Assembly: GCA_016490735.1 (NCBI GenBank)
Contig: JAEMWC010001228.1
Coordinates: 74,501-138,500 of the forward strand
From: Pachyseris speciosa
Lineage: Eukaryota > Cnidaria > Anthozoa > Scleractinia > Pachyseridae
Direction: 5' to 3'
Length of the DNA: 64,000 nt
Below, piece by piece: positions 32,028 to 42,766 of the stretch (position 1 is its first letter; each line of letters opens with the position of its first letter). The position numbers and the translations under genes are program-made. The notes under the pieces are model-generated. The model was given only the letters and a program-made list of their open reading frames with translations. It had not been told where the DNA came from and ran no database searches.

Positions 32028-32574
32028 AAACACATTCGCATCATAAAATGCCTTGCAAAAGAAACTTCCCCTCTTGATCTCTTCGAGATCAATTCACTGC
32101 CTCAAAAAGCTCCGCATTTTTCCCCAATGCAATGCAAATAAAATCATAATATGAAATAATAAATTTTGAACAGAATATATCCAAGGCTTGTAAACACATC
32201 TTGGGAAAATTGTATGAGGTGTAACCATCGTCGCTAACGCTCCTCTTCCCGCCAAGTTACACCTGAGATTAACGCTCCTCCATCCCCTGCTCGCTTTGCT
32301 GCGCTACCGAGGAGCTAATCTCTACTTCGCTTGAAAATCAGTAGTTGTATTTTCAAGCCTTAAAACAAAAATGTGTTTTGAGTGCTACAGCTTCCCAATT
32401 GTTAAAAAAATGAAAAATGAGCTCTTACCCCTACATAACTAATTTTTGTTTTAAAGTGTGTTTCCAAGGCTTGAGAAAACCGAAAAAAAAAATAGGTAAA
32501 AAAGGGCGTTTTGAGTGCCCGGAGATGTCGATTTTGATGAAAAATTGTCTCGTACCCCCAAGTCCTATACTACT
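32028..32574 (-). repeat. Polinton right terminal inverted repeat
   Basis: This is the complement of the left TIR, ending CCTATACTACT. The right target duplication GCAGAA follows at 32575-32580. Confidence 0.93.
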
Positions 32575-32580
32575 GCAGAA

Positions 32581-34520
32581 ACCCATTTTGTTATATAGCT
32601 GGCGTTTTTAACACGTATTCAGCTTTTAAGCCAGCAAAAGACTGAACGACCTGAGAGAGTCAAAGATTTCATGCTTAACGGTGTGACATACAACCGCAAT
32701 TTTGCAAACAGTATATCAATGAGCCTAGTGCAAATCGAATGAAGTGTAATATGCTTCGCTTCACTTCACTAATGCAGCCGGTACATCTTAATACGTCAGA
32801 CAAACGTTTGTCTTTAGAATTACTTCCATGTCTGGAATGAATAAAGCAGCAGGAAAAAAATTTCATACAGTATATGAACAATCTAAAACATCAATATCTT
32901 GAATTTTAAAGTTACAGTTCATTGCTCATGTAATTCATAAATTGAAGTGAAAGAGATTAGCTAAACATATAATACCCGATCTGTATATCTTGGTATTTTA
33001 TGCGATCTTTTTTGGTTTAACTTACCAAATATTGCCGAATTTATTGAACACGAGACAAAAATCGGCAGAGATTAAACGCATTCAACTTCGTGACGGTGAT
33101 CATGTGCGGTGCAAAGTACAAATATCAAGATGTATAACCACTCTTCCAATGAAAGCGCCTTTTTATACATTTGCCAGTTATACATCATTACGCTTTCAGG
33201 TTAAGAAAAATGCGAAAACGGAGTAACCTGCACAAAGGTTCAATCATTATATCAGGGGCACCCAACGAGCCAAATCAACCAAAAGCTGTAGAAAGGCATT
33301 TTTAAGTACCTTATGGTGTTTGAAGTCTGTTTAAAGTGATGTTTTCATAAGATAGAAGAAGTTCATCTGTTCGGATTCCCTAGCTGAAATTTTAATTGTC
33401 CGAAAATGTTAGGGAACAAAATCTTCCTTTGAGAAAATGCAAGCCGAAATAAACTTTCCACGAAATTTCTAGGGAATTATTTTCTTTCCGAAAATGCTAG
33501 GTGACGTTTTCGACTGCCAAAAACAGCAAATACGACCTTTCTGAAAACCTTAGGGGCTATAATTTCTCCATTGCGAATCTTTTAGGCCACGTTTTAGCTA
33601 CGAAAATCCGAGTGCACCCTTTAATCGACGCCGAAAACCCGAGGCGAATTACCCTCCTCCGAACAGATATCTACCGAAACTTGTCGTTGGGTGCCCCTGT
33701 TATATAGCTTGTCCAACGAAGAGAAAAGGTAACAATTTGAAATTGCGTGAATCCATACTCTGAACGAAGTATCCTAGAGTCCCAAGTGTTAATAAATATT
33801 CAAGAAAACTTCAATCACATCAAACTAATTCTTTCCTGAATCATTAGACTACCGAGCTTTTGCATGAATTCGATATGCTAAGCATGCAATCAGTCTCGTA
33901 CTGTTTTTAAAATAACTGTTAAAGGTCTCGAGCGCTCATTGGCTAATTTTCATCATCAACAAGAATACAGAGAGAAATAATTTTAATTTATCCAAAAAAA
34001 TGTAGAAAGGTTTAGAATGGCGACGCGCACGACTTAATTGCTTTCAAATTAAGTGCTGTAGATGGCAATTTCCCTGATTGGGAAAAAGAGCAAGAATTAT
34101 CATATGTTGAACTCATCTCTTATATAAAAGCTCCCCATAAGGAAGCAACGAAAACGAAACAACCAGTAAAGTTTTCTCCCCAAAATTTCGGCTCTACCTC
34201 TGTGTAAAAGCCTGTGAAACTCACGAATGACGTAAAATCAAGAAAACAAAACATTCTAAACAACAGAAAAACAATAGCTCATAGTACCAAGAAAACCTCG
34301 CCAGATTTTTATACCAATGTTATGTGATGACTGTCCACAGCGACAAATGTTATGACGTTAACAAGAGAAAAGACAAGTGAAAAACTGACACCAATATGTT
34401 TAGGCGTTGATTAGCGGTTTGTTTTTTATGCTCACTTCGAGACTATTCTTTCATCAGTTAATATCACCTAATCTTCACTAATGCAGAAACCTCTTTTGTT
34501 TTATAGCGTGCGTTTTTCTC
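32581..34520. repeat. End of host repeat unit A and whole of unit B
   Basis: Up to about 32610 the sequence completes unit A; unit B then starts with CACGTATTCAGC. Unit B carries its own MITE (33253-33699) but lacks both the 4.1 kb insertion and the Polinton. The site matching the Polinton target, with GCAGAA at 34493-34498, is uninterrupted. No gene is supported. Confidence 0.75.
33253..33699. mobile_element. CAGGGGCACCC-family MITE, copy 1 (6-bp duplication)
   Basis: This 447 bp element has termini CAGGGGCACCCAACGA and TCGTTGGGTGCCCCTG and is flanked by TTATAT at 33247-33252 and 33700-33705. Unit A has a single uninterrupted site at the same place. There is no transposase. A 6-bp duplication is unusual for the common superfamilies, so I leave it unclassified. 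Confidence 0.82.
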
Positions 34521-35588
34521 GCTACAGCGCGCCCATTCATTGGCTAGTTCATGGTTACATGACATGTAACAATGAAACCGTTTCCCGCCAAATGCCATGA
34601 GCGGGCAACATTGCGAAAACTATGACGTCAAACGGGAAACAGTTCACTGTTACCCGCGAAATGTTGACCGCTGTTGCACGTGATCAGAGGGAGCAGTTGA
34701 AGGTAACCTGGTGTTGTCGCTGGAATCTCAGCGCGTTTTTCAAAATTTGCTTTTGTTTTGTTTTGAGCCATTTGCTTTGCTATATAACAAATCACATAAT
34801 GACTGGTTCCTTGGGGAACAGTGAATTTTGTTTCCCTCGAATCTCAATGTTTCCCGAGACGGATTCTCGGGAGACAAAATTCACTGTCACCTCGGGACCA
34901 GTCAAAGTGTGCACCCGTCTCTCCAGATCTTTGCACAGTGTTACCACCCTCTGTTTCTGGTGCACGCGGGTGTGTTTATGTACCGGCTACAAGTACAAGA
35001 GCATTCACGAAAAGTTATATCAGTTTTACAGGATTCTACACTGAATAAAATTACAACAAAAATAATGCTTTATTTTTATGAGCATTTTGCTTACGATCAA
35101 TTTTTGCATTCTCCGGTAATTTACCTGGCATAGAATTGTCTTGCGCGTTTACCAGACAGTGGCATTTAAACAGGCAAATGCGATTTCATATCCTTTATGC
35201 ATTATCACAAGGATCGCATCTGGTACGTTAGGTTTTAAAAACTGCGTCAGAAAAAGAGTAAGAATTTAGAAATGTCGCTGTAATTGCTGTTCGCTAGTTA
35301 ATGTGAAAAACAAAAGCAAAACTCCTGCATTCCATAGACCTAATACAAACAAGTGAAATCTGGGAACTGAGTCAAATCGCCAACCCAACTCGTAGTCGTC
35401 TGGCAACGCTTAACATGAAGCCGCACAAAACCCTTGCGTCAAATCTCTTTATTTTATTCATCCTGAACTTGTCCTGGACTGACGGTGGGGGTGGCGGTGA
35501 TTCAGTGGTTAGACACATTAAAAATATACCGTGGTGGAACTTCTTTCTGATAAGTTTCTACTTTTTTTCTTCCTCCATAGTTGACAAA
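34521..35588. repeat. Repeat-like stretch upstream of FMO copy 2
   Basis: About 34535-34910 contains several short inverted phrases (for example GGGAAACAGTTCACTG, GACTGGTTCC and GGGACCAGTC), suggesting one or two old MITEs. Three overlapping plus-strand ORFs at 34622-35133 lie in this repeat and look incidental. A pyrimidine tract ending CCATAG at about 35579 mirrors the acceptor-like sequence before FMO copy 1. Confidence 0.4.
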
Positions 35589-36494
35589 ATGTCTGAAGGC
35601 AAAGGAGAATTTAGAGATGTTATTGTAATTGGTGCTGGCTGGTCAGGCCTCATGGCGTGTAAATACATGCTGGAAGAAGGACTGACGGTGGTTGCGTTGG
35701 AAAAGCGTTCTGACGTGGGAGGCCTGTGGTGTTTTTACCGAAGACCCTGATGTCGTCACAGTCATGAGTACCACCAAAACAACCTCTTCATCAGCCACAA
35801 CAGAAATGTCCGATTTCCCGATGCCGAAAGAGATCGGAGAGTTTCCGAAACACGTCGACATCTTACGCTACTTGAAGGACTACTGTGATGCATTTAAATT
35901 ATGGCCCCATATCCGCTTAGAGCACGCCGTGAAGGCGGCAACAAAGAATGAAAACTTATGGACAGTGGAGTGCGAGAACAACCGCGTCTTCAAAAGTAAG
36001 TTCTTGGTCATTTCTACGGGCTGTGTACAGATTCCCAACCGAGATCTAGAGGGAACGCTCCTACAAGATTTTGAGGGTGAGATCCGACACAGCTCAGAGT
36101 TCAGGTCATTTGATCCTAAGCACAAGGGTAAGCGAGTCATGTTGATTGGCGGAGGAGAAACGGCTAGTGACGTAGTAGAGGAGTGGTGTGACCATGTTGA
36201 TCGCCTTATATGGTGTATACCACGTGGGATGCATTTCTTTCGTAAGTACGCCAAGATCTTGCCAAACCGTCAGCCCCAGGCCCTAGACAAGGCCTCGTCG
36301 CGGGTGATGAAATTCATTGCTCCCTACACGAAGAGCAAACCAGGTAAGCGGCGTAATAGCGTCAAAATGCTAATAAGGTTTCAGTACAATCACAAAATAT
36401 ATGAAGGGTTACTGTCTAAAAAAGCTGTTTTGCTGCGTTGGCAGCGGAATGAAAAGAAATTTTGAATTGATCGACTGAATTAGTCAAGTATATT

Positions 36495-36560
36495 GGCCAC
36501 CTTAAATGAATTCAGCAGCTGATGTATGTTTCGACCGTGAGCCCTTCGCCAAAGGGCAAA
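36495..36560 (-). repeat. Penelope-like element 3' remnant with decayed hammerhead motif
   Basis: On the minus strand the phrase GGCGAAGGGCTCACGGTCGAAAC followed by ATCAGCTG (the two parts are near 36510-36555) parallels the hammerhead block of the fuller copies at 41-42 kb. The CTGANGA box is lost, so it should be inactive. Confidence 0.5.
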
Positions 36561-37810
36561 GTGGCAATAATACCAAAATCCGTTATAATATAAGATTATA
36601 ATTTGGTAGACTATCAGCACAAACAGCGTCAGTCCATTCAATTTCGTTATTATAATAATTGTGACCGGTTAGTGCCACCGTCAGTGTCACTAGCTGCATC
36701 AATGCAACAGGAACTGTCCTTGTCAAAGTCTCTGACACTGGGTCTCTGTCAGTGTTATCGTCATCAGCATTGTGATTTTTGTCATCTCTGTCATTTGTAC
36801 TCAACTTTATAAGTTAATCTCATGGATGACGTAGTCATGCCATGAGGTATAGGAGGCACTATGATGTCACTCACTCACTCACTCACTCACTCATTCGATT
36901 CTGATTAATTTATTCGTTAAACTTGGATGAAACATTTCTTCTGTCCCTCCCCTGGTAAGTATTGTATTTGTCCCCGCAGTCCTCTTTGCTCAAGGTTTGC
37001 AAGTTTCAGGGGGGTAGCCAGTAGAAATTGCGTAGATTCTTGCTCGACTGTTTATGTACATATGTCGATCAGAGCATGTGAAGATTGTAAAGCGGATGAT
37101 TTTTCGTCCTATCCTTCTGAATATACTTTTGTGGAATTGGAAAGTGGAAAGCTGATACGACTAACTACACGAACTGCGAGAACTGAAGATGGAAATCGAC
37201 GAAAATTACTCGCTGGTATCTTAAAAGCGATGATGAAATTGCTTTTCCTATCCACCCGAAGGAAGAATGCAGCAGGGAGGAATGAATGTCTTAATAATCA
37301 AAACAAGTTATTTCGATGCCACTAGCACTGAAGGGCACGGTTGGAGTTCACGACAACAGATTAGAGAGAAAACAACGCCAAAAGCATATGTTTATATATA
37401 ACAAAAACTAAGCATTCTATGGCCACCTAGTGTTTGGAAATAAATTTCCTGCGACCCTAAACAAGGAAATGCTTTAGACTAGGACCAAAAGCATTCGTTT
37501 GAGCAAAGGATTGGAACATTCAGCAATGACTTGAATCCCCCGTCGCATGATGAGTACTGCGTGTTGTTGCATATCAGGTTAAAGCTTAGATCTTATGTTT
37601 GACACAACATACAACGTCGCAATCGCTACAGTGAATCAACATAAAAAAAGTAACCAGCAGAGCTTTTCTACCAAAAAACCCGTATTTAGACATGCAACAC
37701 ACATTTGTTTTGGGAGAAAGATATGATCGATTTTACTCCTCAAAACTGACACAGGCACGTGTTGAATTCTTATCGAAGACGAGATCGCAAATTAGTCTCT
37801 GGTTATGATT

Positions 37811-38258
37811 CAGGGGCACCCAACGAGCCAAATCAACCAAAAGCTCGTAGAAAGGCCTTTTTAAGTACCTTCTGGTGTTTGAAGTCTGTTTAAGATGATG
37901 TCTTCATGAGCTAGAAAAAGCTCATCTGTTCGTATTTCCTAGCTGAAAGTTTAATTGCCCGAAAATGTTAGGGAACAAAATCTTCCTTTGAGAAGATGCA
38001 AGCTGAAATGAACTTTCCACGAGCTTTCTAGGGAAATATTTTGTTTCCGAAAATGCTTGCTGACGTTTTTGACTGCCAAAAACAGCAATTACGACCTTTC
38101 CGAAAATCTCAGGGGCTATGATTTCCCAATTGCGAATATTTTAGGCCACGTTTTAGTTATGAAAATCCCAGTGCACTCTTTAATTGACGCCGAAAACCCA
38201 AGGCGAATTACCCTCCACCGAACAGATATCTACCGAAAGTTGTCGTTGGGTGCCCCTG
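37811..38258. mobile_element. CAGGGGCACCC-family MITE, copy 2 (6-bp duplication)
   Basis: This 448 bp copy has the same termini as 33253-33699 and is highly similar along its length. It is flanked by ATGATT at 37805-37810 and 38259-38264. The independent 6-bp duplication confirms the duplication length for the family. Confidence 0.85.
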
Positions 38259-39881
38259 ATGATTACGGAAATGTCTCAAGTAGCTTTCCAAGTCGGAGGC
38301 ATATTACAATGGACGCTATTGTTAGTCAATGGTATGCAAATGAAATAGCCGCGTATTCAGAAATCTAGCCGCCAAAACACCGATCTTGTTCAGGAATTCT
38401 ATATCTTTGGCTTAAATAAACGATCAGTATAAAAGTTATTTTTGAAAGTAATTCAATATTGTGGGAAAAAACAGTTACCACGCTGTAACTTTCGGGGTGT
38501 CACAAAACGCTCTCTTTGATGGGAGGTTGCGTGCGGGCGAGACTACATAACAACCAGTCTAGTTTGAATAATAAGTTAGATAAACTCTGGGAAAGAGGTT
38601 GCATTACTAGTCAAGTGTAGATCGCAATTAGTGTAGCAAGATGCATTCATGAGCTGGCTCAGAGGAGCCTTTGATTGTGGTAGTTGCTTCCAATTTCTAC
38701 AGCAAACTCAGCTCCCTGTGCCTGACAAAATTATGAAATTAATATTTCGTTCTCAAATACATCAAGTTTCAACTTATGTTGACGGACGGTGACACATAAA
38801 GTAGTTTTTGGACCTGGTACTGGATTCAAAAGAGTCAGTGTTTATATTTTTGACGAGGTGAAGGTGTAAAGGCAACACCACCCCTTTGTTTAGAAACCGT
38901 GACAGATGACCAAGGTGCTGAATTTCTATGTTTCTTGTAGGGCTGTCATGGGTCTGCAAATGGACGACCCAGGGATCTCTCCTTGCCTATCAAGGACACG
39001 GCATTCCCGAGTGGAAAAACGGCGCTAAATTTTTTCACTTCTTCATCAACAAGAATGGCCACGTTCTGGACAGGGTTGATTACAAGCATTGCATCCCCAA
39101 AGGTGCGATCGAGAGCGTCTAAGGTAAAAAGGTGGTATTCTGCGATGGCACGGGGGACGAGGTAGACGTCATCATCCTGTGCACGGGATACAAATCAGAA
39201 TTCCCAATATTACCACCGGAATGTAGGGCGGTGCCAATTACAGACAACTACAAGTATGTATTCGACATGGAAGACCCAACCCTGGCTTTCATCGGATACG
39301 TTCGACCGGTTCTTGGTTCGTTGATCACAATGTCCGAAGTACAATGCTTCTTTGTTTCAAGAATGTTCTCGGGCAAGTGCGAGCTCCCGTCAAAAGAGGA
39401 GATGCAGAGCGAAGCCGTCGATGACAAGGCTTTTTGGGATGATTACTTCAAAGATTCGTCTCGAAGGTTGTCCACCTTGGTAGAAGCTTACACGTACGGT
39501 GACGATGTGGCTAAGAAGTGTGGGTTGTTTCCGGATTATTGGAAGCTGTTTAAAAGAAATCCTCGTGGAGCCTTGACGGCACTATTCGCTCCGTATGACG
39601 GCGCTTGTATGCGGTTAAATGAAGAAAAGTACGAGGAAAAAGCTTTAAAGCAGCTGAAAAACCAAGCCTCCTTAACGTTTTCTCGGGTTCACCTGCTGCT
39701 GATAATGTTCCTGCGATTGATTTGGTTTGATTTCTGGCTCGATGTCCTAGGGGAGATCAAGTACAAGATCCAGTGCTCGGGATGGTGGAAGGCAATCAGC
39801 GATACTCGCCCAGTGCTCTTCTTAGATTGGTGTTGGCAGACTCCCAAGAGGTTGCTGTTTGATAACACCACACGAGCTTAA

Positions 39882-40303
39882 CGGAGTGCATGAAGATTGC
39901 GACCTTTCTTTCTCCTCGCAGTTTGTTTCTATTAAATAGTCAGCCTTTTTTTCACATGTTTTCGCTTACCTGAAAAGTTTTAGCAACTGGTACTAATTCA
40001 AACAGCTGAATTTCAGAGGTCTCTTGTAAGTCTAGAATACTTGTAGTTTGTAGCCTTTAGTTAGAGGTGTTATGTTCTTGGCAATTATCCGAAGCCCGCT
40101 AACGGTAGAACTTTGTGCTTCCGGGATTTTTTATTTTATCAGGATATTCACATTCTGGAACTTTGTGCCTGACGCCATAAAAACTAGTATTAAAGGAACA
40201 TCTGAGAAAAGGATTCTTCTCGCCTGTGTACAGTCTTTGATGCAACCCATCAAACAATATAGGAACTTGTAAAGAAATTGTCTCCCTAAACGTCGCCTCA
40301 TTA

Positions 40304-40373
<70 letters not shown>

Positions 40374-40882
40374 CAGTTTGTCCTTTTTATTTTATATATG
40401 TGTTTGGGCTTATCTTAATTTTTAAATTTGGGAATGAGTTTGGTGGATAGGCCGAATAACGGACTCAATTTCCTTTTGTTTGTTTACCTAACATCGGCTA
40501 ATTTGTAAGTTAGTGGTTCTTACAGAAGGTGAAGTGCTCCGAGCAGGAGCTGTAAAACAAACCTAGGGGTGAATTCAGGAGAGGGGGGGGGGGGACGAGG
40601 GGTCCTCCCCCTTTTTTCCCTGTCTTTTTTTTTTTTTTTTTTTTTAGTTTCTGTACCTAACCGTCTTTCACGTATTGTGCATCAGGCGGTTTCTTCGACC
40701 CCCTCTTTCTGGATTTTCTGTATCCGCCCCTGTCAACCCTTCATATTTCTATCATCTCTGAACAAATAAAGGCCTTAAATATATAATTTTATATTGTTTG
40801 TTATCTTTCAAAGATTGAAAAGTGGTCTAAATTATGTGTGGGAATGAAAAGCGTTTTAACTTAAACGACGCACATGCGTATA
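39882..40882. repeat. 3' flank of FMO copy 2 with microsatellites
   Basis: A (TG)n run spans about 40303-40371, a G run lies near 40582-40592 and a T run near 40626-40646. AATAAA at 40765-40770 could serve as a polyadenylation signal. No gene is supported. Confidence 0.65.
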
Positions 40883-41110
40883 CAGTCGAAACTCAATTAT
40901 TCGCATCTCGATTATCAGGACTTCTCGATTATTGGGACTGTTTCCGGCTGGTCCCAGATTTTTTTCATGAATCATTAACAAGGCATAAGAAAGATCTCGA
41001 GAAATGATCGTTATGACTTATTTATAATTTAGGCATTGAAAAGGGCATCCGAAACAGGTTTGTTTTTCTTTCAGAGAGAATGTTTTAGACCAAAATTTGG
41101 TTTATCAACG

Positions 41111-41139
<29 letters not shown>

Positions 41140-41141
<2 letters not shown>

Positions 41142-41190
41142 GGATTCATTAGCTGACGTTTCGAGCGTTAGCCCTTCGTCGGAGCGAATC
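41140..41190 (-). ncRNA. Hammerhead-like motif of Penelope element (minus copy)
   Basis: The minus strand reads GATTCGCT, CCGACGA, a GGGC-TAAC-GCTC stem, GAAACGTC and AGCTAAT. The core box has C where the consensus CTGANGA has T, so cleavage is likely impaired. Confidence 0.6.
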
Positions 41191-41794
41191 GAGGAATTGT
41201 GGGTTGTGTATGGTTTATATACAGAAAATGGAGCTACGCTATTGGTGGTAACATGGTAACGTGAAAAACAGGAATAAATTAATTGAATGAAAAGCGCTCG
41301 TTGATACCGTGGGGATTAAGAGTGCCAATTTGAAAGATCAGTTTTTGCTCGAGATTTTTACGGCTTTCCGTGGTACCTTGATGTAGGGAAAGGCCGGAGA
41401 TCGACATGTGTTGTTTACAATGGTTAGGGAGATTAAAATGCCGGGCGACTGGTTTGGATGCGTCTTTGTCATCTTTCTCAACATCACGAAGATGTTTTCG
41501 GAATCGGTCACCTAGTCGTCTTCCTGTTTCGCCGATGTATAACTTTTTGCATAATGTGCAGGTTATGCAATAGATAACATTTGCGGAGGTACACGTGAAA
41601 CGATCAGTGATCTTAACAGACCGCTTAGGGCCCGATATTTTGTCATTGTCAAATTGGCACTCTTAATCCCCACGGTATCAACGAGCGCTTTTCATTCAAT
41701 TAATTTATTCCTGTTTTTCACGTTACCATGTTACCACCAATAGCGTAGCTCCATTTTCTGTATATAAACCATACACAACCCACAATTCCTCGAT

Positions 41795-41845
41795 TCGCTC
41801 CGACGAAGGGCTAACGCTCGAAACGTCAGCTAATCGAATCCCTGT
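41795..41845 (+). ncRNA. Hammerhead-like motif of Penelope element (first plus copy)
   Basis: Stem I pairs GATTC-GCT with AGC-TAATC-GAATC. Stem II is GGGC/GCTC with loop TAAC, and GAAA and GTC are in place. The only core deviation is CCGACGA instead of CTGACGA. Confidence 0.65.
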
Positions 41846-41901
41846 ACGGTGGTCAATTTACATTATCAACGTTGATAAACCAAATTTTCGTGTTTCACTC
41901 C

Positions 41902-41942
<41 letters not shown>

Positions 41943-42386
41943 TTTTATTCATTTGTTTTAGACCAAAGTTGTGCTTGCTAAAATAATAAAATTGCAAAAT
42001 AATGTTATCTTTTTATAACCTGCACATTATGCAAAACGTTATACATCGGTGAAACAGGAAGACGACTAGGTGACCGATTCCAATAACATCTACGTGATGT
42101 TGAGAAAGATGACAAAGACGCATCCAAACCAGTCGCTCGCTATTTTAATCTCCCTAACCATTGTAAACAACACATGTCGATCTCCGGCCTTTCCCTACAT
42201 CAAGGTACCACGGAAAGCCGTAAAAATCTCGAGCAAAAACTGATCTTTCAAATTGGCACTCTTAATCCCCACGGTATCAACGAGCGCTTTTCATTCAATT
42301 AATTTATTCCTGTTTTTCACGTTACCATGTTACCACCAATAGCGTAGCTCCATTTTCTGTATATAAACCATACACAACCCACAATT

Positions 42387-42440
42387 CCTCGATTCGCTCC
42401 GACGAAGGGCTAACGCTCGAAACGTCAGCTAATCGAATCC
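42387..42440 (+). ncRNA. Hammerhead-like motif of Penelope element (second plus copy)
   Basis: This is identical in layout and core deviation to the motif at 41.8 kb. The two are about 592 bp apart within the tandem copies. Confidence 0.62.
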
Positions 42441-42500
42441 CTGTACGGTGGTCAATTTACATTATCAACGTTGATAAACCAAATTTTCGTGTTTCACTCC

Positions 42501-42541
<41 letters not shown>

Positions 42542-42766
42542 TTTTATTCATTTGTTTTAGACTAAAGTTGTGCTTGCTAAATCTCTGTAGACACATTAAT
42601 AAAGTTATAATGATGATGATGATGAAGTTCGTATTAAATCCCGATCTCGTAATTAATTCAGTTGTTATTTTGTCTCAATAATATTCATACTTTTGATTAT
42701 CCGACTCTCGATTATCAGGATTGTTTACTCCAGTCCCGGCAAGTCCGGATAATCGAGGGTCGACTG

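Larger units (their letters stand above)
13464..32574 (+). mobile_element. Polinton/Maverick (adintovirus-like) endogenous viral element, 19.1 kb
   Basis: The element is bounded by ~546 bp terminal inverted repeats that begin AGTAGTATAGG, and by 6-bp direct repeats GCAGAA at 13458-13463 and 32575-32580. The 5'-AG end and 6-bp duplication are diagnostic of Polintons. It encodes protein-primed polymerase B, a retroviral-type integrase with chromodomain, packaging ATPase, adenain-like protease, major capsid protein and penton, plus fibres, a PLA2-like protein and a VLTF3-like factor. That is a full virion and replication gene set. Many genes carry frameshifts or insertions, so this copy is a fossil. 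Host sequence continues directly on either side. Confidence 0.96.
36344..38940 (+). other. FMO copy 2 intron with MITE and Penelope-like remnant
   Basis: This intron is 2.6 kb against 0.85 kb in copy 1. It contains a degraded Penelope-type 3' motif at about 36495-36560, a (CTCA)n run near 36871-36893 and the second CAGGGGCACCC MITE. The ORF at 36927-37325 has no recognised feature and is probably chance. Confidence 0.7.
35589..39881 (+). pseudogene. Flavin-containing monooxygenase copy 2 (pseudogene)
   Basis: Exon 1 (35589-36343) and exon 2 (38941-39881) align with copy 1 over their whole length, with the same donor CCAG|GTAAGC and a TTGTAG|GGCTG acceptor. Exon 1 has one extra T in the run at 35732-35736, giving a frameshift after GGLW, just past the FAD motif. 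Exon 2 has TAA at 39120-39122 where copy 1 reads CAA. Either change would truncate the enzyme. The FMO signature, NADPH motif and CTGY motif are otherwise kept, so loss of function looks recent. Confidence 0.9.
41085..42565. mobile_element. Penelope-like retroelement fragments, inverted plus tandem
   Basis: About 41090-41650 is a Penelope 3' part on the minus strand; 41656-41958 and 41990-42560 are plus-strand parts. All carry the same GIY-YIG endonuclease end and a shared 3' block with a hammerhead-like motif. The reading includes LYIGETGRRLGDRF, VARHFNLP and LNPHGINERFSFN, typical of the GIY-YIG C-terminus of Penelope-like elements. An in-frame stop after GDRFQ in the 42.0 kb copy breaks it. 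Tandem plus inverted partial copies are the usual structure of this class. Confidence 0.8.
40883..42766. mobile_element. Pogo/Tigger-like MITE carrying Penelope-like insertions
   Basis: The left end CAGTCGAAACTCAATTATTC and right end GATAATCGAGGGTCGACTG form imperfect inverted termini flanked by TA. Phrases such as TCGATTATC and GGGACTG follow at both ends, typical of pogo-like MITEs. Between about 41085 and 42565 it is filled by Penelope-like sequence. There is no transposase. Confidence 0.68.

Noticed and set aside
34622..35133. Three overlapping ORFs of 75-140 codons
   Set aside because: They lie in repeat-like DNA with inverted phrases and have no recognisable domain.
36927..37325. 132-codon ORF in the FMO copy 2 intron
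   Set aside because: No domain, no counterpart in copy 1, and no splice support.
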